Of a stretch of DNA of 64,000 bases, positions 8,133 to 16,336 are shown piece by piece. The notes beneath the pieces were generated by a model, which searched no databases, was not told the origin of the DNA, and saw only the letters and a list, made by a program, of their open reading frames with translations. A program made the translations under genes and the position numbers. The stretch comes from JBBDSU01 sp040904825 (GTDB lineage Bacteria > Actinomycetota > Nitriliruptoria > Nitriliruptorales > Nitriliruptoraceae). The stretch lies in the NCBI GenBank assembly GCA_040904825.1, contig JBBDSU010000063.1:1-64000 (forward strand). The letters run 5' to 3'. Within the stretch, counting starts at the first letter, position 1. Every line of letters begins with the position of its first letter.

Positions 8133-9432
8133 CGTCGTCTCGCAACCACAGACCGATGACGCGACGGCCATCTGCTGCACCCTGCGCGATCAGGACGAAC
8201 CTCGTGCCGTCCTTCAGCGATGCCGTAGCGACAATCCGAGCCTCGTCGCCCACGTCGGAGATCTGAGCTGAGGCACCATGCCCTGACTCCCCCTGACCTG
8301 AGGCGAAGCCGCCTGCAGGTGTGAAGGCGACATCGAGGACAGTGCCAGTGGTCGCGTCGATCGTCCACCAGCTGGTGCGCTGAGCGACTTCGCCAGCCAA
8401 GGCAACGATGACGACATCGTCATCGACCTCGATGACTCGAGCTCGAAGCGGTTCCGACGCGCCGGCCTCGCCGCCAGCCACGCTCACAGCGTCAGGGTCA
8501 TCGCCACGACGGATTGCCATCAGATCAGCTTCGCCAACCGTCCACAACAACTCACCATCGGCGCGGGAAAACCCGGTGATGGCCGGGGACCCATCGTCCG
8601 GTACGAATCGCCTTGCGGCTGCCACGACGTCAGCACCCATCGCAGCTGTGACGCGCTCGCCAAGGAATCCTGGCGGTGCGACCGGGATATCGACGACCGT
8701 CGCCCACCGCCGTCCACTCGCATCTCTCAACTCAACGAGTGGATCCGTCGCATCCTCTTCTACGCGCAACAGCAGAAGTTCGCCACCTTCGGCCGCCAGG
8801 TGGAAGGCGAATGGTGAGCCAACTAGCGCCGTGTCGACACACACGCCGGTGGACAGGTCGCCAGACACCGGGCGCAACGCATCCAACTGCCCAGTCAGGT
8901 CATTGATGTGCGCGACGACGAACAGGCTGCTGCCGTCTCCTACCACCCGGGCCGTGGGACCGAATCGGGCGCTCGCATCGACAGGCGACTCCTGCTCCAG
9001 CGTTACCACGTCAATGCCAGTATCTGTGGTCACCACGATGGCGACCGCGCCGTTCATCATCGGCGCGAGTCGAACACCTGCACCCCGAGGATCACCAACG
9101 GTGTCAGCGCCGATGCCGATGTCCTGCAAGTCAGCATCTGTCACAGCGGAGGTCAGCAGAGTCACGTCGACGCCTGCGATGATGCTGCCAGACTCAATGG
9201 CCAAGCCGTTCGGCCACGCGCCGTCGATATCGGTCAGGTCGCCGATCTCGCCAACGATGGCGGCCACCACCGCTGATGCATCGAAATCGGTCGCCTCAAT
9301 GTCAGCGCACGCCGACGCCGTGAACACCGAGGCGCTGAAAACGCCGATGGCGACAAAGGCGACCATGGCAATGAGCCCAATGGCAAGGACACGCCGGTCA
9401 GCAGCCAGCGGTTCAGGATGTTGTCCACTCAC
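8122..9432 (-). CDS. Membrane-anchored beta-propeller-like protein of unknown function
   Basis: 436 residues. One N-terminal membrane segment (VLAIGLIAMVAFVAIGVFSA, residues about 15-34) suggests an exported domain tethered to the membrane. The remainder is rich in short beta strands with repeated blocks such as ADGELLWTVGEADLMAIRR and TSWWTIDATTGTVLDVAF, which resemble PQQ/WD-type propeller blades. It is sandwiched between moxR (3-base gap) and the CoxE-VWA gene (short overlap), so all three are probably translated from one mRNA. I do not recognise a named family; the fold assignment is an inference from strand pattern. Confidence 0.6.
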   Translation of the reverse strand: MSGQHPEPLAADRRVLAIGLIAMVAFVAIGVFSASVFTASACADIEATDFDASAVVAAIVGEIGDLTDIDGAWPNGLAIESGSIIAGVDVTLLTSAVTDADLQDIGIGADTVGDPRGAGVRLAPMMNGAVAIVVTTDTGIDVVTLEQESPVDASARFGPTARVVGDGSSLFVVAHINDLTGQLDALRPVSGDLSTGVCVDTALVGSPFAFHLAAEGGELLLLRVEEDATDPLVELRDASGRRWATVVDIPVAPPGFLGERVTAAMGADVVAAARRFVPDDGSPAITGFSRADGELLWTVGEADLMAIRRGDDPDAVSVAGGEAGASEPLRARVIEVDDDVVIVALAGEVAQRTSWWTIDATTGTVLDVAFTPAGGFASGQGESGHGASAQISDVGDEARIVATASLKDGTRFVLIAQGAADGRRVIGLWLRDDDAL

Positions 9433-9435
9433 ACG

Positions 9436-10392
9436 TCAGTCCGAATGCTGAGCGGTGGGCAAGCTCAAGCCGCCAGCCGCGATCGCGAGGTCGTCGTCGT
9501 ACTTGAGCAGGACGCCGAGTGTCCGGTCTACGAGGTCTCGATCCAGCGCTGTGACGCCGAGCGCGACGATCGTCTTCGCCCAGTCGATGGTCTCGGAGAT
9601 CGAGGGAGGCTTCTTCAGATCGAGCTCTCTGAGTGCTCTGACCACGCGCGCGACTTGGGTGACGATGGTGTCGTCAAGTTCAGGCACGCGCGCCCTGACG
9701 ATGGCTTCTTCACGTTCGATCGTGGGATAGTCAAGGTGCAGATACAGGCACCTGCGCTTGAGGGCCTCCGAGAGTTCACGCGTTGCATTGGAGGTCAGGA
9801 CCACGAAGGGTCGACGCCGTGCCGACAGTGTTCCCAGTTCGGGGATGGTCACCTGAAAGTCAGACAGGATTTCCAAGAGCAGCGCCTCAAACTCGAAATC
9901 GACTTTGTCGACCTCGTCGATAAGCAGCACGGTCGCCTCGTCGGCCGATCGCCTGATCGCATGCAGCAGTGGGCGTTCGAGCAGGAAATCCTCGCTGAAC
10001 AGTTCTGTCTCGACATGCGACCATGACACCGCTTCGTCATTCACGGCACCGGCGTCTGAACCGTCGCCCAGGGCTGCCTGTGCGCTCGGCACGGAGGCCG
10101 CTGTGCGGGCATGGGTGATCCTCAACAGTTGCCGCGCGTAGTTCCACTCGTAGAGCGCCTTTGCTTCATCGAGCCCTTCGTAGCACTGCAGGCGGACAAG
10201 CTCGGCACCCAGCGCCGTCGCGACCGACTTCGCCAATTCGGTCTTGCCTACCCCGGCAGGTCCCTCAATCAGGATCGGCTTGCCGAGTCTGGCCGCCAGA
10301 AAAACGACGGTGTCGATACCTACATCGGTGAAGTAGCCGGCCGCTTCGAGTCGCGCACCGACATCGGCGACGTCCACGAACTCCGTGGTCAC
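9436..10392 (-). CDS. MoxR-family AAA+ ATPase
   Basis: 318 residues. Walker A GPAGVGKTELAKS (about residues 44-56), Walker B TVLLIDEVDKVD, sensor 1 VVLTSNATRELSEALKRRC and the typical MoxR continuation YPTIEREEAIVRARVPEL are all present. MoxR ATPases act with VWA proteins to mature or remodel enzyme complexes. This is the first gene of the moxR / propeller / CoxE operon. A serine/alanine-rich insert of about 40 residues (around residues 95-130) precedes the Walker B strand and is longer than usual. It is divergent from the quinone oxidoreductase at 10546. Confidence 0.92.
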   Translation of the reverse strand: MTTEFVDVADVGARLEAAGYFTDVGIDTVVFLAARLGKPILIEGPAGVGKTELAKSVATALGAELVRLQCYEGLDEAKALYEWNYARQLLRITHARTAASVPSAQAALGDGSDAGAVNDEAVSWSHVETELFSEDFLLERPLLHAIRRSADEATVLLIDEVDKVDFEFEALLLEILSDFQVTIPELGTLSARRRPFVVLTSNATRELSEALKRRCLYLHLDYPTIEREEAIVRARVPELDDTIVTQVARVVRALRELDLKKPPSISETIDWAKTIVALGVTALDRDLVDRTLGVLLKYDDDLAIAAGGLSLPTAQHSD

Positions 10393-10545
10393 CGCACGCT
10401 CCTTGTCGCAGTCGCATCGTGGCGTCTCGCCGTCGGCAGGCTACGGCAGTCTCGTCGGTGGTGACCAGTCGCACTGCCTGCAGGTCGTTGGGTGCGAGCC
10501 CGCGCGATCGCCTACCGTGATCGGGGGAACATGAGGAGATTTGCC

Positions 10546-11520
10546 ATGACGACCACTGCAGTCGTGTTTGACGCCACCGGCGGACCTGAGGTGCTGTCGA
10601 TCGCTGAGGTCGAGCTGCCGGAACCACGGCCTGACCAGATCGTCGTTGAAATCGCGGCGGCTGGCGTGAACTTCATCGACACCTACCAGCGTTCTGGGCT
10701 CTATCCGGCCCCACTTCCTGGGCGACTCGGGCTCGAAGGCGCTGGCACCGTCATCGCCGCCGGCAGCGATGTCGGCACGCACAAGATCGGCGACCGGGTC
10801 GCCTGGGCAAATGAACCCGGCTCGTATGCCACTCACCTCGCCGTCACAGCCCAACGCGCGGTGTCGGTCCCCGATGAAGTCGATCTCGAGACAGCTGCCG
10901 CGGTGATGCTGCAGGGCATGACCGCCCACTATCTCGCCAACTCGACCCATCCGCTCGGTGAAGACGACGTTGCCGTGGTGTGGGCTGCTGCAGGCGGTGT
11001 GGGGCGCCTATTGGTGCAGATGGCCAAGCATCGGGGCGCCAGGGTCATCGCCTGCACTTCGACTCAGGACAAGGCTGACGAGGTCGTGCGACTCGGAGCC
11101 GACGACGTTCTGCTCTACCGGGATGTTGACGTCCCTGCCGAAATCCGGCGCCTCACCGGCGGGAAAGGTGCCGACGTGGTCTACGATTCCGTTGGGCGTG
11201 ACACGTTTGATGTGTCGCTGCAACTGCTGCGGCCGCGCGGGTTACTCGTGTCGTTCGGGCAATCGTCGGGGCCGATCGAGCCATTGAGTGTGCTGCGGCT
11301 GTCTGCCGCGGGTTCACTGTTCTTGACGCGGCCGAAACTGGATGATTACACCGCGTCGGTCAGCGAACGTGAGTGGCGCGCTTCAGCGGTCTTCGATGCG
11401 ATCACCCTCGGACGTCTCGACGTCGCCATCCACGACCGCTATCCGTTGGCCGATGCCGTCGAGGCTCACCGCGCACTTGAGTCGGGGACGACAACCGGCA
11501 AGCTGCTGCTGACCGTGTGA
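10546..11520 (+). CDS. Quinone oxidoreductase (zinc-independent MDR family)
   Basis: 324 residues, the usual length. Reduces quinones with NADPH by one- or two-electron transfer. The N-terminus has FDATGGPEVLSIAEVELPEP and VNFIDTYQRSGLYP, typical of the QOR branch. The Rossmann motif is degenerate in form (VVWAAAGGVGRLLVQMAKHRGA). Structural-zinc cysteines of alcohol dehydrogenases are absent. ATG 10546 is chosen because GAGGAG lies seven bases upstream; ATG 10531 would add five residues. It stands alone, divergent from moxR. Confidence 0.9.
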   Translation: MTTTAVVFDATGGPEVLSIAEVELPEPRPDQIVVEIAAAGVNFIDTYQRSGLYPAPLPGRLGLEGAGTVIAAGSDVGTHKIGDRVAWANEPGSYATHLAVTAQRAVSVPDEVDLETAAAVMLQGMTAHYLANSTHPLGEDDVAVVWAAAGGVGRLLVQMAKHRGARVIACTSTQDKADEVVRLGADDVLLYRDVDVPAEIRRLTGGKGADVVYDSVGRDTFDVSLQLLRPRGLLVSFGQSSGPIEPLSVLRLSAAGSLFLTRPKLDDYTASVSEREWRASAVFDAITLGRLDVAIHDRYPLADAVEAHRALESGTTTGKLLLTV

Positions 11521-11548
11521 AACGACCGCCGCGGATGCGATGAACCGG

Positions 11549-12670
11549 TCACCCCACGACGATCAGGTCGTCTCGGTGGATGACTTCCCGGGCGTAGCCG
11601 TGGCCATGTGCGGCCGATGCGTCACTGGTCGACTGGCCAGCAACCTTGGCGATATCCGCCACGTCGTAGTTGACAAGCCCGCGTGCTACGACCACGCCGG
11701 CGGGATCGACAACTTCGACGGCGTCGCCCGCAGCAAACGTCCCGTCCGCACCCGTCACCCCGACCCCGAGAAGCGACACGTTGTTGGCCCTCAGCGCATG
11801 GGCAGCCCCGCTATCCACGTGGATACGGCCATGCGTCGTCAACGCGAACCCGATCCACAACCTTCGCGCTTCAATCCGGCGAGGCTGGGCAACAAACCAG
11901 GTGCCAACTTCAGCACCTTCAATCGTCTGACCGATGATGCCCGGCCACCGCGCATGGGCGATGACGGCATGGGACCCAGAACGCACTGCGACCTCGGCAG
12001 CTTGCACCTTGGTGCGCATGCCTCCTGATCCGACATACGAGCCCACGCCACCGATGGACAACTGCTCGATCTCAGCGAGGTCGGTCACTTTCTCTACCAG
12101 ACGCGCAGACGGATCGGTGCGCGGATCTCCCTCGTACAACCCGTCGACGTCCGACAGCAGGACGAGCAATTGCGCGTCCAGCATCGAGGCGACCAGCGCT
12201 GCAAGGTGGTCGTTGTCTCCATAGGCAAGCTCTTCTGGGGTGATCGCGTCGTTCTCGTTGATGATCGGCACTGCCCCCAAGTCGAGCAGGCGCCTGATCG
12301 TCGTGCGAGCATTGAGATAACGGCCGCGGCGCACAAAGTCGTCCTGGCTCAACAGGATCTGCGCTGCCGGATGGCCGTGGGGCTCCAGCACGTCCTGGTA
12401 CGCCTGGATCAATTCGCCCTGTCCGACCGCAGCAGCTGCTTGCAACGTCGGCAGGTCGGTGGGCCGCCGTTCGAGACCCAGCAGGCCCATCCCGGCGGCT
12501 ACCGCTCCTGACGAGACCACCACTACCTGGGTCCCATCTGCGCGCGCTGACAGCACCTGGTCGGCGACGTCGCGAACCTGGGCACGATCAAGCCTGCCGC
12601 TGTCTGCGCGCAGGCTGGACGAGCCGATCTTGACGACCGCCAGGGCCGGGCGATCGAATCGCGCCGTCAC
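11549..12670 (-). CDS. proB: Glutamate 5-kinase
   Basis: 373 residues, the full two-domain length. Phosphorylates glutamate in the first step of proline synthesis. The amino-acid kinase domain shows VVKIGSSSLRAD, VVVVSSGAVAAGMGLLG, IINENDAITPEELAYGDNDH and SDVDGLYEGDPR. A PUA domain follows from about residue 270 (HGRIHVDSGAAHALRANNVS). It follows obgE by two bases in the canonical rplU-rpmA-obgE-proB order. The next-step gene proA, usually adjacent, is not in this window. Confidence 0.96.
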   Translation of the reverse strand: MTARFDRPALAVVKIGSSSLRADSGRLDRAQVRDVADQVLSARADGTQVVVVSSGAVAAGMGLLGLERRPTDLPTLQAAAAVGQGELIQAYQDVLEPHGHPAAQILLSQDDFVRRGRYLNARTTIRRLLDLGAVPIINENDAITPEELAYGDNDHLAALVASMLDAQLLVLLSDVDGLYEGDPRTDPSARLVEKVTDLAEIEQLSIGGVGSYVGSGGMRTKVQAAEVAVRSGSHAVIAHARWPGIIGQTIEGAEVGTWFVAQPRRIEARRLWIGFALTTHGRIHVDSGAAHALRANNVSLLGVGVTGADGTFAAGDAVEVVDPAGVVVARGLVNYDVADIAKVAGQSTSDASAAHGHGYAREVIHRDDLIVVG

Positions 12671-12672
12671 AT

Positions 12673-14193
12673 CTACTCCCCTGTATCGCGCTCGATGTCG
12701 ATGTCCTCTAGGTCACCGAGATCGGCATGTTCAACATCATCTGCGTCCGCTTCAGCCTCGGCTGCAAGAATCTCAGCCCGTTCCTCGGCTGGCAAGTCGT
12801 CGATATCCGGTTCGAACGTGAACACGACATCGTTGATGAACACGTCGTCACCGGAGCGTGCTCCGGCGGCGATCAGCGCCTTTTCGACGCCAGCACGCCG
12901 CATACGACCTTGCAGGTACCGGGCCGCCTGAGGATCCTCGATGGGCAGCATCTGCACCCAGCGCGCAATTCTACGTCCATGGACGACATATCCGTCGTCA
13001 GCTACCTCCACCGTGAAGTCCCGTCCCCGTGGCAGCAGGCGCACCAGCACCTCCTGGCCTTCCGGCGTGCCTTGCGCCCCAGAGCGAGACCTCCTGCCAC
13101 CAGCGTCAGCCGATCCATCGGCAGCGCCTTGAAGGGCGGCCGCCTCGTCGCTTGCGCGCTGCTGGCGCTGACGCTCAACCAACTCTCCGAGCCGATAGCG
13201 AAGCGTGTCGAGTCCTTCACTGGTGACCGTTGACACTTCGAGGACTTCGTATCCCTGAGACTCCAGGTTCGGGCGAGCCAACTCCGCCATCACCTTCGCA
13301 TCGGGCAGGTCCACTTTGGTGATGACAACCAGATTCGGCCGGGTCACCAGATCAGGGTCATGCGCGGCAAGCTCGCGCAACAGGACCGCCAGATCCGCCT
13401 CCGGGTCCCGATCCGCCTCGTACGGCATCCCGTCGAGGACATGCAGCAGCACGTGGCACCGTTCGATGTGGCGCAGGAACTGCAATCCCAGTCCGCGGCC
13501 TTCCGAAGCCCCTTCTATCAGCCCCGGAACGTCGGCGAGCACGACGTCGATCGGCCTGCCATCGTGCGTGTCGCCAGCTCTCATGACACCCAAGTGAGGA
13601 GTGAGTGTGGTAAACGGCCAGTCAGCAACCCTCGGTTTTGCAGCGGACAACCGACCGACCAACGACGACTTTCCTGCCGACGGAAATCCGACAAGACCGA
13701 CATCAGCGATCAGCTTCAGTTCCAAGCGCAGCGACACATCGAAGGTCTGCTCGCCACGTTCAGCGAATGTCGGAAGCCGCCGATGACGGTTGGTGAACGA
13801 CACATTGCCGCGACCCCCGCGACCGCCTTCGGCCGCGACGTAGCGTTGCCCATTCTCGACGAGGTCGGCCAGCACGGCTTGGCTATCCCGCTCCCGAACC
13901 ACCGTGCCGATCGGAACACGAGCGATGCGATCCTCGCCGACGGGACCATCCCGACCCATGCCAGCACCATGCCCACCGTCACCGCCGCGAAGATGGGGCG
14001 CCCGGTGCAGGTCGATCAACGATGAGGTGTTCACGTCGGCCACGAAGATGACATGTCCACCACGCCCGCCGTCACCGCCGTCGGGACCGCCTCGCGGCAC
14101 ATGCGCTTCCCGGCGGAATGAGACAGATCCGTTGCCGCCTACGCCCCCGCGCGCATGCACCGTGCATTCGTCGACAAAGCTGCCGCGATCCAT
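12673..14193 (-). CDS. obgE: Obg GTPase
   Basis: 506 residues. Obg binds the 50S subunit and links ribosome assembly to growth control. Three domains are visible: the glycine-rich Obg fold (ARGGVGGNGSVSFRREAHVP), the G domain with G1 GFPSAGKSSLV, G3 DVPGLIEGA and G4 ITKVDLPD, and a C-terminal OCT domain. A serine/alanine/arginine-rich linker of about 40 residues joins G and OCT domains. An acidic tail ends the protein. ATG 14193 is preferred over a start 14 codons upstream because AAGGACGA lies just before it and the conserved FVDEC follows at once. Confidence 0.95.
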   Translation of the reverse strand: MDRGSFVDECTVHARGGVGGNGSVSFRREAHVPRGGPDGGDGGRGGHVIFVADVNTSSLIDLHRAPHLRGGDGGHGAGMGRDGPVGEDRIARVPIGTVVRERDSQAVLADLVENGQRYVAAEGGRGGRGNVSFTNRHRRLPTFAERGEQTFDVSLRLELKLIADVGLVGFPSAGKSSLVGRLSAAKPRVADWPFTTLTPHLGVMRAGDTHDGRPIDVVLADVPGLIEGASEGRGLGLQFLRHIERCHVLLHVLDGMPYEADRDPEADLAVLLRELAAHDPDLVTRPNLVVITKVDLPDAKVMAELARPNLESQGYEVLEVSTVTSEGLDTLRYRLGELVERQRQQRASDEAAALQGAADGSADAGGRRSRSGAQGTPEGQEVLVRLLPRGRDFTVEVADDGYVVHGRRIARWVQMLPIEDPQAARYLQGRMRRAGVEKALIAAGARSGDDVFINDVVFTFEPDIDDLPAEERAEILAAEAEADADDVEHADLGDLEDIDIERDTGE

Positions 14194-14284
14194 CGTTCGT
14201 CCTTGCTGCGGTGGCATGTCTCCCGCGAACGGCAACGAGGGCGGCCCGTCGAGCCGCCCTCGCTACCACGCCTATATGCGGTCG

Positions 14285-14542
14285 TCAGGCCTCGACCGGC
14301 TCCACGTTGGCGCTGGTGCGCTTTCCGCTCTTGGAAAACCGCACAGAACCGTCAATCAGAGCGAACAACGTGTCGTCTCCGCCACGTCCGACGTTCGCCC
14401 CAGGATGGATGCTGGTGCCGCGCTGGCGCACAATGATGCTGCCGGCGGTAACGACCTCGCCTCCGAACCGCTTGACGCCCAACCGCTTCGCGTTGGAATC
14501 GCGACCGTTGTTGGACGAACCTCCGCCCTTCTTGCTCGCCAT
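14285..14542 (-). CDS. rpmA: Ribosomal protein bL27
   Basis: 85 residues. A 50S component near the peptidyl-transferase centre. The N-terminus MASKKGGGSSNNGRDSNAKR and the motif VTAGSIIVRQRGTSIHPGAN with VGRGGDDTLFALIDG are diagnostic. No N-terminal cleavage extension of the Firmicutes kind is seen. It lies between rplU and obgE with about 110 and 90 base gaps. Confidence 0.97.
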   Translation of the reverse strand: MASKKGGGSSNNGRDSNAKRLGVKRFGGEVVTAGSIIVRQRGTSIHPGANVGRGGDDTLFALIDGSVRFSKSGKRTSANVEPVEA

Positions 14543-14654
14543 GTCAGGTCCTTCCTCGATCGCAGCCTGGTGTCGTGGCTGCGAACTCTCGTCGGTCAAG
14601 CGGCGGCAGGATCCCGGTGAGGGCTCTTCTGGCGCACTCGACGCGAACAGCGGC

Positions 14655-14954
14655 TCAGATCGTGTCGATCGTCACCTTGGTGTGCATCTGTCGGTGGCCG
14701 CGACGCTTGTGCTGGCGCGACTTGTTCTTGTAGGTGAAGACGCGGATACGTGGCGCCTTCAGGTGCTCGGTGATCGTTGCCTTGACGGCCCGACCTGCAA
14801 CGTCGGCACCGGTGGTCACCTTGTCGCCGTCAACGACGAGTACCGCCGGCAACTCAACCTCGTCGCCGATCGCACCGTCGAGTCGCTCGACTGTGATGAT
14901 CTGACCGGGCTCGACCCGGTATTGCTTGCCGCCCGTCGCGATGACCGCGTACAC
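14655..14954 (-). CDS. rplU: Ribosomal protein bL21
   Basis: 99 residues with the family signature YAVIATGGKQYRVEPGQIIT at the start and KNKSRQHKRRGHRQMHTKV near the end. The start is GTG 14954, six bases after AGGAGG (14960-14965). It is the first gene of rplU-rpmA-obgE-proB. A good promoter lies at 15165-15194, giving a leader of about 200 bases, and a 20-base palindrome sits just before the Shine-Dalgarno. Confidence 0.96.
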   Translation of the reverse strand: MYAVIATGGKQYRVEPGQIITVERLDGAIGDEVELPAVLVVDGDKVTTGADVAGRAVKATITEHLKAPRIRVFTYKNKSRQHKRRGHRQMHTKVTIDTI

Positions 14955-14970
14955 ACTTGCCTCCTGGAGT

Positions 14971-14990
14971 TGGTGGAACGTGTTCCACCA
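14971..14990 (-). promoter_or_regulatory. Perfect 20-base palindrome in the rplU leader
   Basis: TGGTGGAAC and GTTCCACCA flank a central GT, six bases upstream of the rplU Shine-Dalgarno. As RNA it can form a nine-pair stem with a minimal loop; as DNA it could be an operator. Its position suggests feedback control of the L21 operon, but that is inference. Confidence 0.5.
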
Positions 14991-15164
14991 CTGCTGTTGG
15001 TCAACGAATCTGATCGTCGGACGGGTGCTTGGCGCTTCTTCGTTGTAGCGCGTCGTCTGGCTGCCGGGACCGTGCGGGCCGCATGGCAGCGAAGGTCACC
15101 GTCCATGAGTCTTGGAGACGACGAGCAGACACACGAAAACACGGCACCAACGCCGTTGGCTGAC

Positions 15165-15194
15165 AAGATACCCCGCACGACATGAGGGGGTCAA
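15165..15194 (-). promoter_or_regulatory. Sigma-70-type promoter for rplU-rpmA-obgE-proB
   Basis: Minus-strand TTGACC (15194-15189), an 18-base spacer and TATCTT (15170-15165). It is the best-matching promoter between rplU and the divergent gene at 15356 and predicts a leader of about 200 bases. Confidence 0.55.
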
Positions 15195-15205
15195 CACGGG
15201 CCGGC

Positions 15206-15258
15206 CATCGGCGTGAGATGGCCCAGCCGTTAGCCTGGGCATCTCACGCCACCGATGC
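15206..15258. repeat. Long inverted repeat between divergent genes
   Basis: GGCGTGAGAT then GCCCAG pair with CTGGGC then ATCTCACGCC around an eight-base loop, with one bulged base. CATCG/CGATG extends the stem outward after a small bulge. The 16-pair core ends about a dozen bases upstream of the rplU -35. There is no T tract, so it is not an ordinary terminator for either direction. The rest of the interval 14955-15355 holds only the promoter and palindrome listed separately. Confidence 0.65.
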
Positions 15259-15355
15259 GGTGGCTGCCCACTCGTAACCGCAGCAGCTCTGACCTCCCTC
15301 CCATGCTGGCCGTGCGCAATGGTCGGGACCGGAGTTGACAACGCGAGGACAGATC

Positions 15356-16336
15356 ATGGCCGCCCAGACCACGCTACGACCGTGCGCGCAATGGTCGGCT
15401 GAATGCGGTGAGCCCATCGCTGGCACCGCGACGCAAGCGGCCGGGTGGATCCTCATCGAGCAGCCCGGATCGTGGGGGCCTGACGCGCTCACCGGCTCCG
15501 GGCTGGATCCTGAGATCTCAGCGGCACTGGCTCTCGCTGCAGCCCAGCAGCAGACACCCAGTCAGCAGATAAGGATCCAGCTGATTCGGCGGCCACGACC
15601 GTTCATGAACACATCAGGGCAACCCAAGGTTGCCTACATCGTCCACAGTGGCCCGGCTGCCTGGGCGCGACGCATCACGTTTGAACGCGATGAGGAACTG
15701 CTCGCCTTGCCGATCGGCGATGCACTACAGGCCCATCCCAGCGAGGTCGGGGATGCTGTCGATCGCCCGTTGTTCCTTGTCTGCACCCACGGCAGTCGTG
15801 ACCGATGCTGCGCGGAGCTTGGACGTCCGGTTGCCCTGGCGCTGTGCGACTACGTCGCTGATGCAGCCCGCGGCGTGCCCACCAACGGCTCGCAGGGCGC
15901 TGCCGAGATCTGGGAGACGAGCCATGTTGGCGGCCATCGCTTCGCTGGCAACGTCGTCGTGCTGCCTGAAGGCCTCGTCTATGGGCGACTCGACGCGGAG
16001 GCCGCACGCACCGTGATTGAGGCTCATCGTGCGGGGCAGGTAGCCACAGAATGGCTGCGTGGCCGCAGTGGCTATCCGCCGGCTGTACAGGCCGCCGAGA
16101 TCTTCGCTCGGCAACGCACGGGGTCGGTGGGCCGAGCATTTCGGCTCCTGTCACACGAGGTCGACAATGACGACGTCGTGGTTCGACTCGAGATCGATGG
16201 CGTCGTCAGCGTCGAACGGGTCACACACGCATCGCTGGCTGACGCAGTACCAGCGTCATGCGGTGTTCATCCCAGCGTTTCCACGGTGCTGCGCCCCCAC
16301 AGCGATGCCGCCGAGGCACCCATCAGACCAGGCTGA
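15356..16336 (+). CDS. Sucrase/ferredoxin-like family protein
   Basis: 326 residues. The family (PF06999) has a thioredoxin-like fold with a cysteine/histidine pattern. Here it is FLVCTHGSRDRCCAELGRPV in the middle followed by ETSHVGGHRFAGNVVVLPEG. The N-terminus has CAQWSAECGEPIAGTA and WILIEQPGSWG, also typical. Biochemical function is not established for bacterial members. ATG 15356 follows GAGGACAG; a TTG seven codons upstream is less likely. It is convergent with the aldehyde dehydrogenase gene, whose stop abuts this one. Confidence 0.82.
   Translation: MAAQTTLRPCAQWSAECGEPIAGTATQAAGWILIEQPGSWGPDALTGSGLDPEISAALALAAAQQQTPSQQIRIQLIRRPRPFMNTSGQPKVAYIVHSGPAAWARRITFERDEELLALPIGDALQAHPSEVGDAVDRPLFLVCTHGSRDRCCAELGRPVALALCDYVADAARGVPTNGSQGAAEIWETSHVGGHRFAGNVVVLPEGLVYGRLDAEAARTVIEAHRAGQVATEWLRGRSGYPPAVQAAEIFARQRTGSVGRAFRLLSHEVDNDDVVVRLEIDGVVSVERVTHASLADAVPASCGVHPSVSTVLRPHSDAAEAPIRPG

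Noticed and set aside
8408..9451. 347-residue plus-strand frame opposite the propeller-like gene
   Set aside because: Serine/threonine/alanine-rich shadow frame typical of high-GC DNA. The minus-strand gene has a membrane helix and fits the operon spacing.
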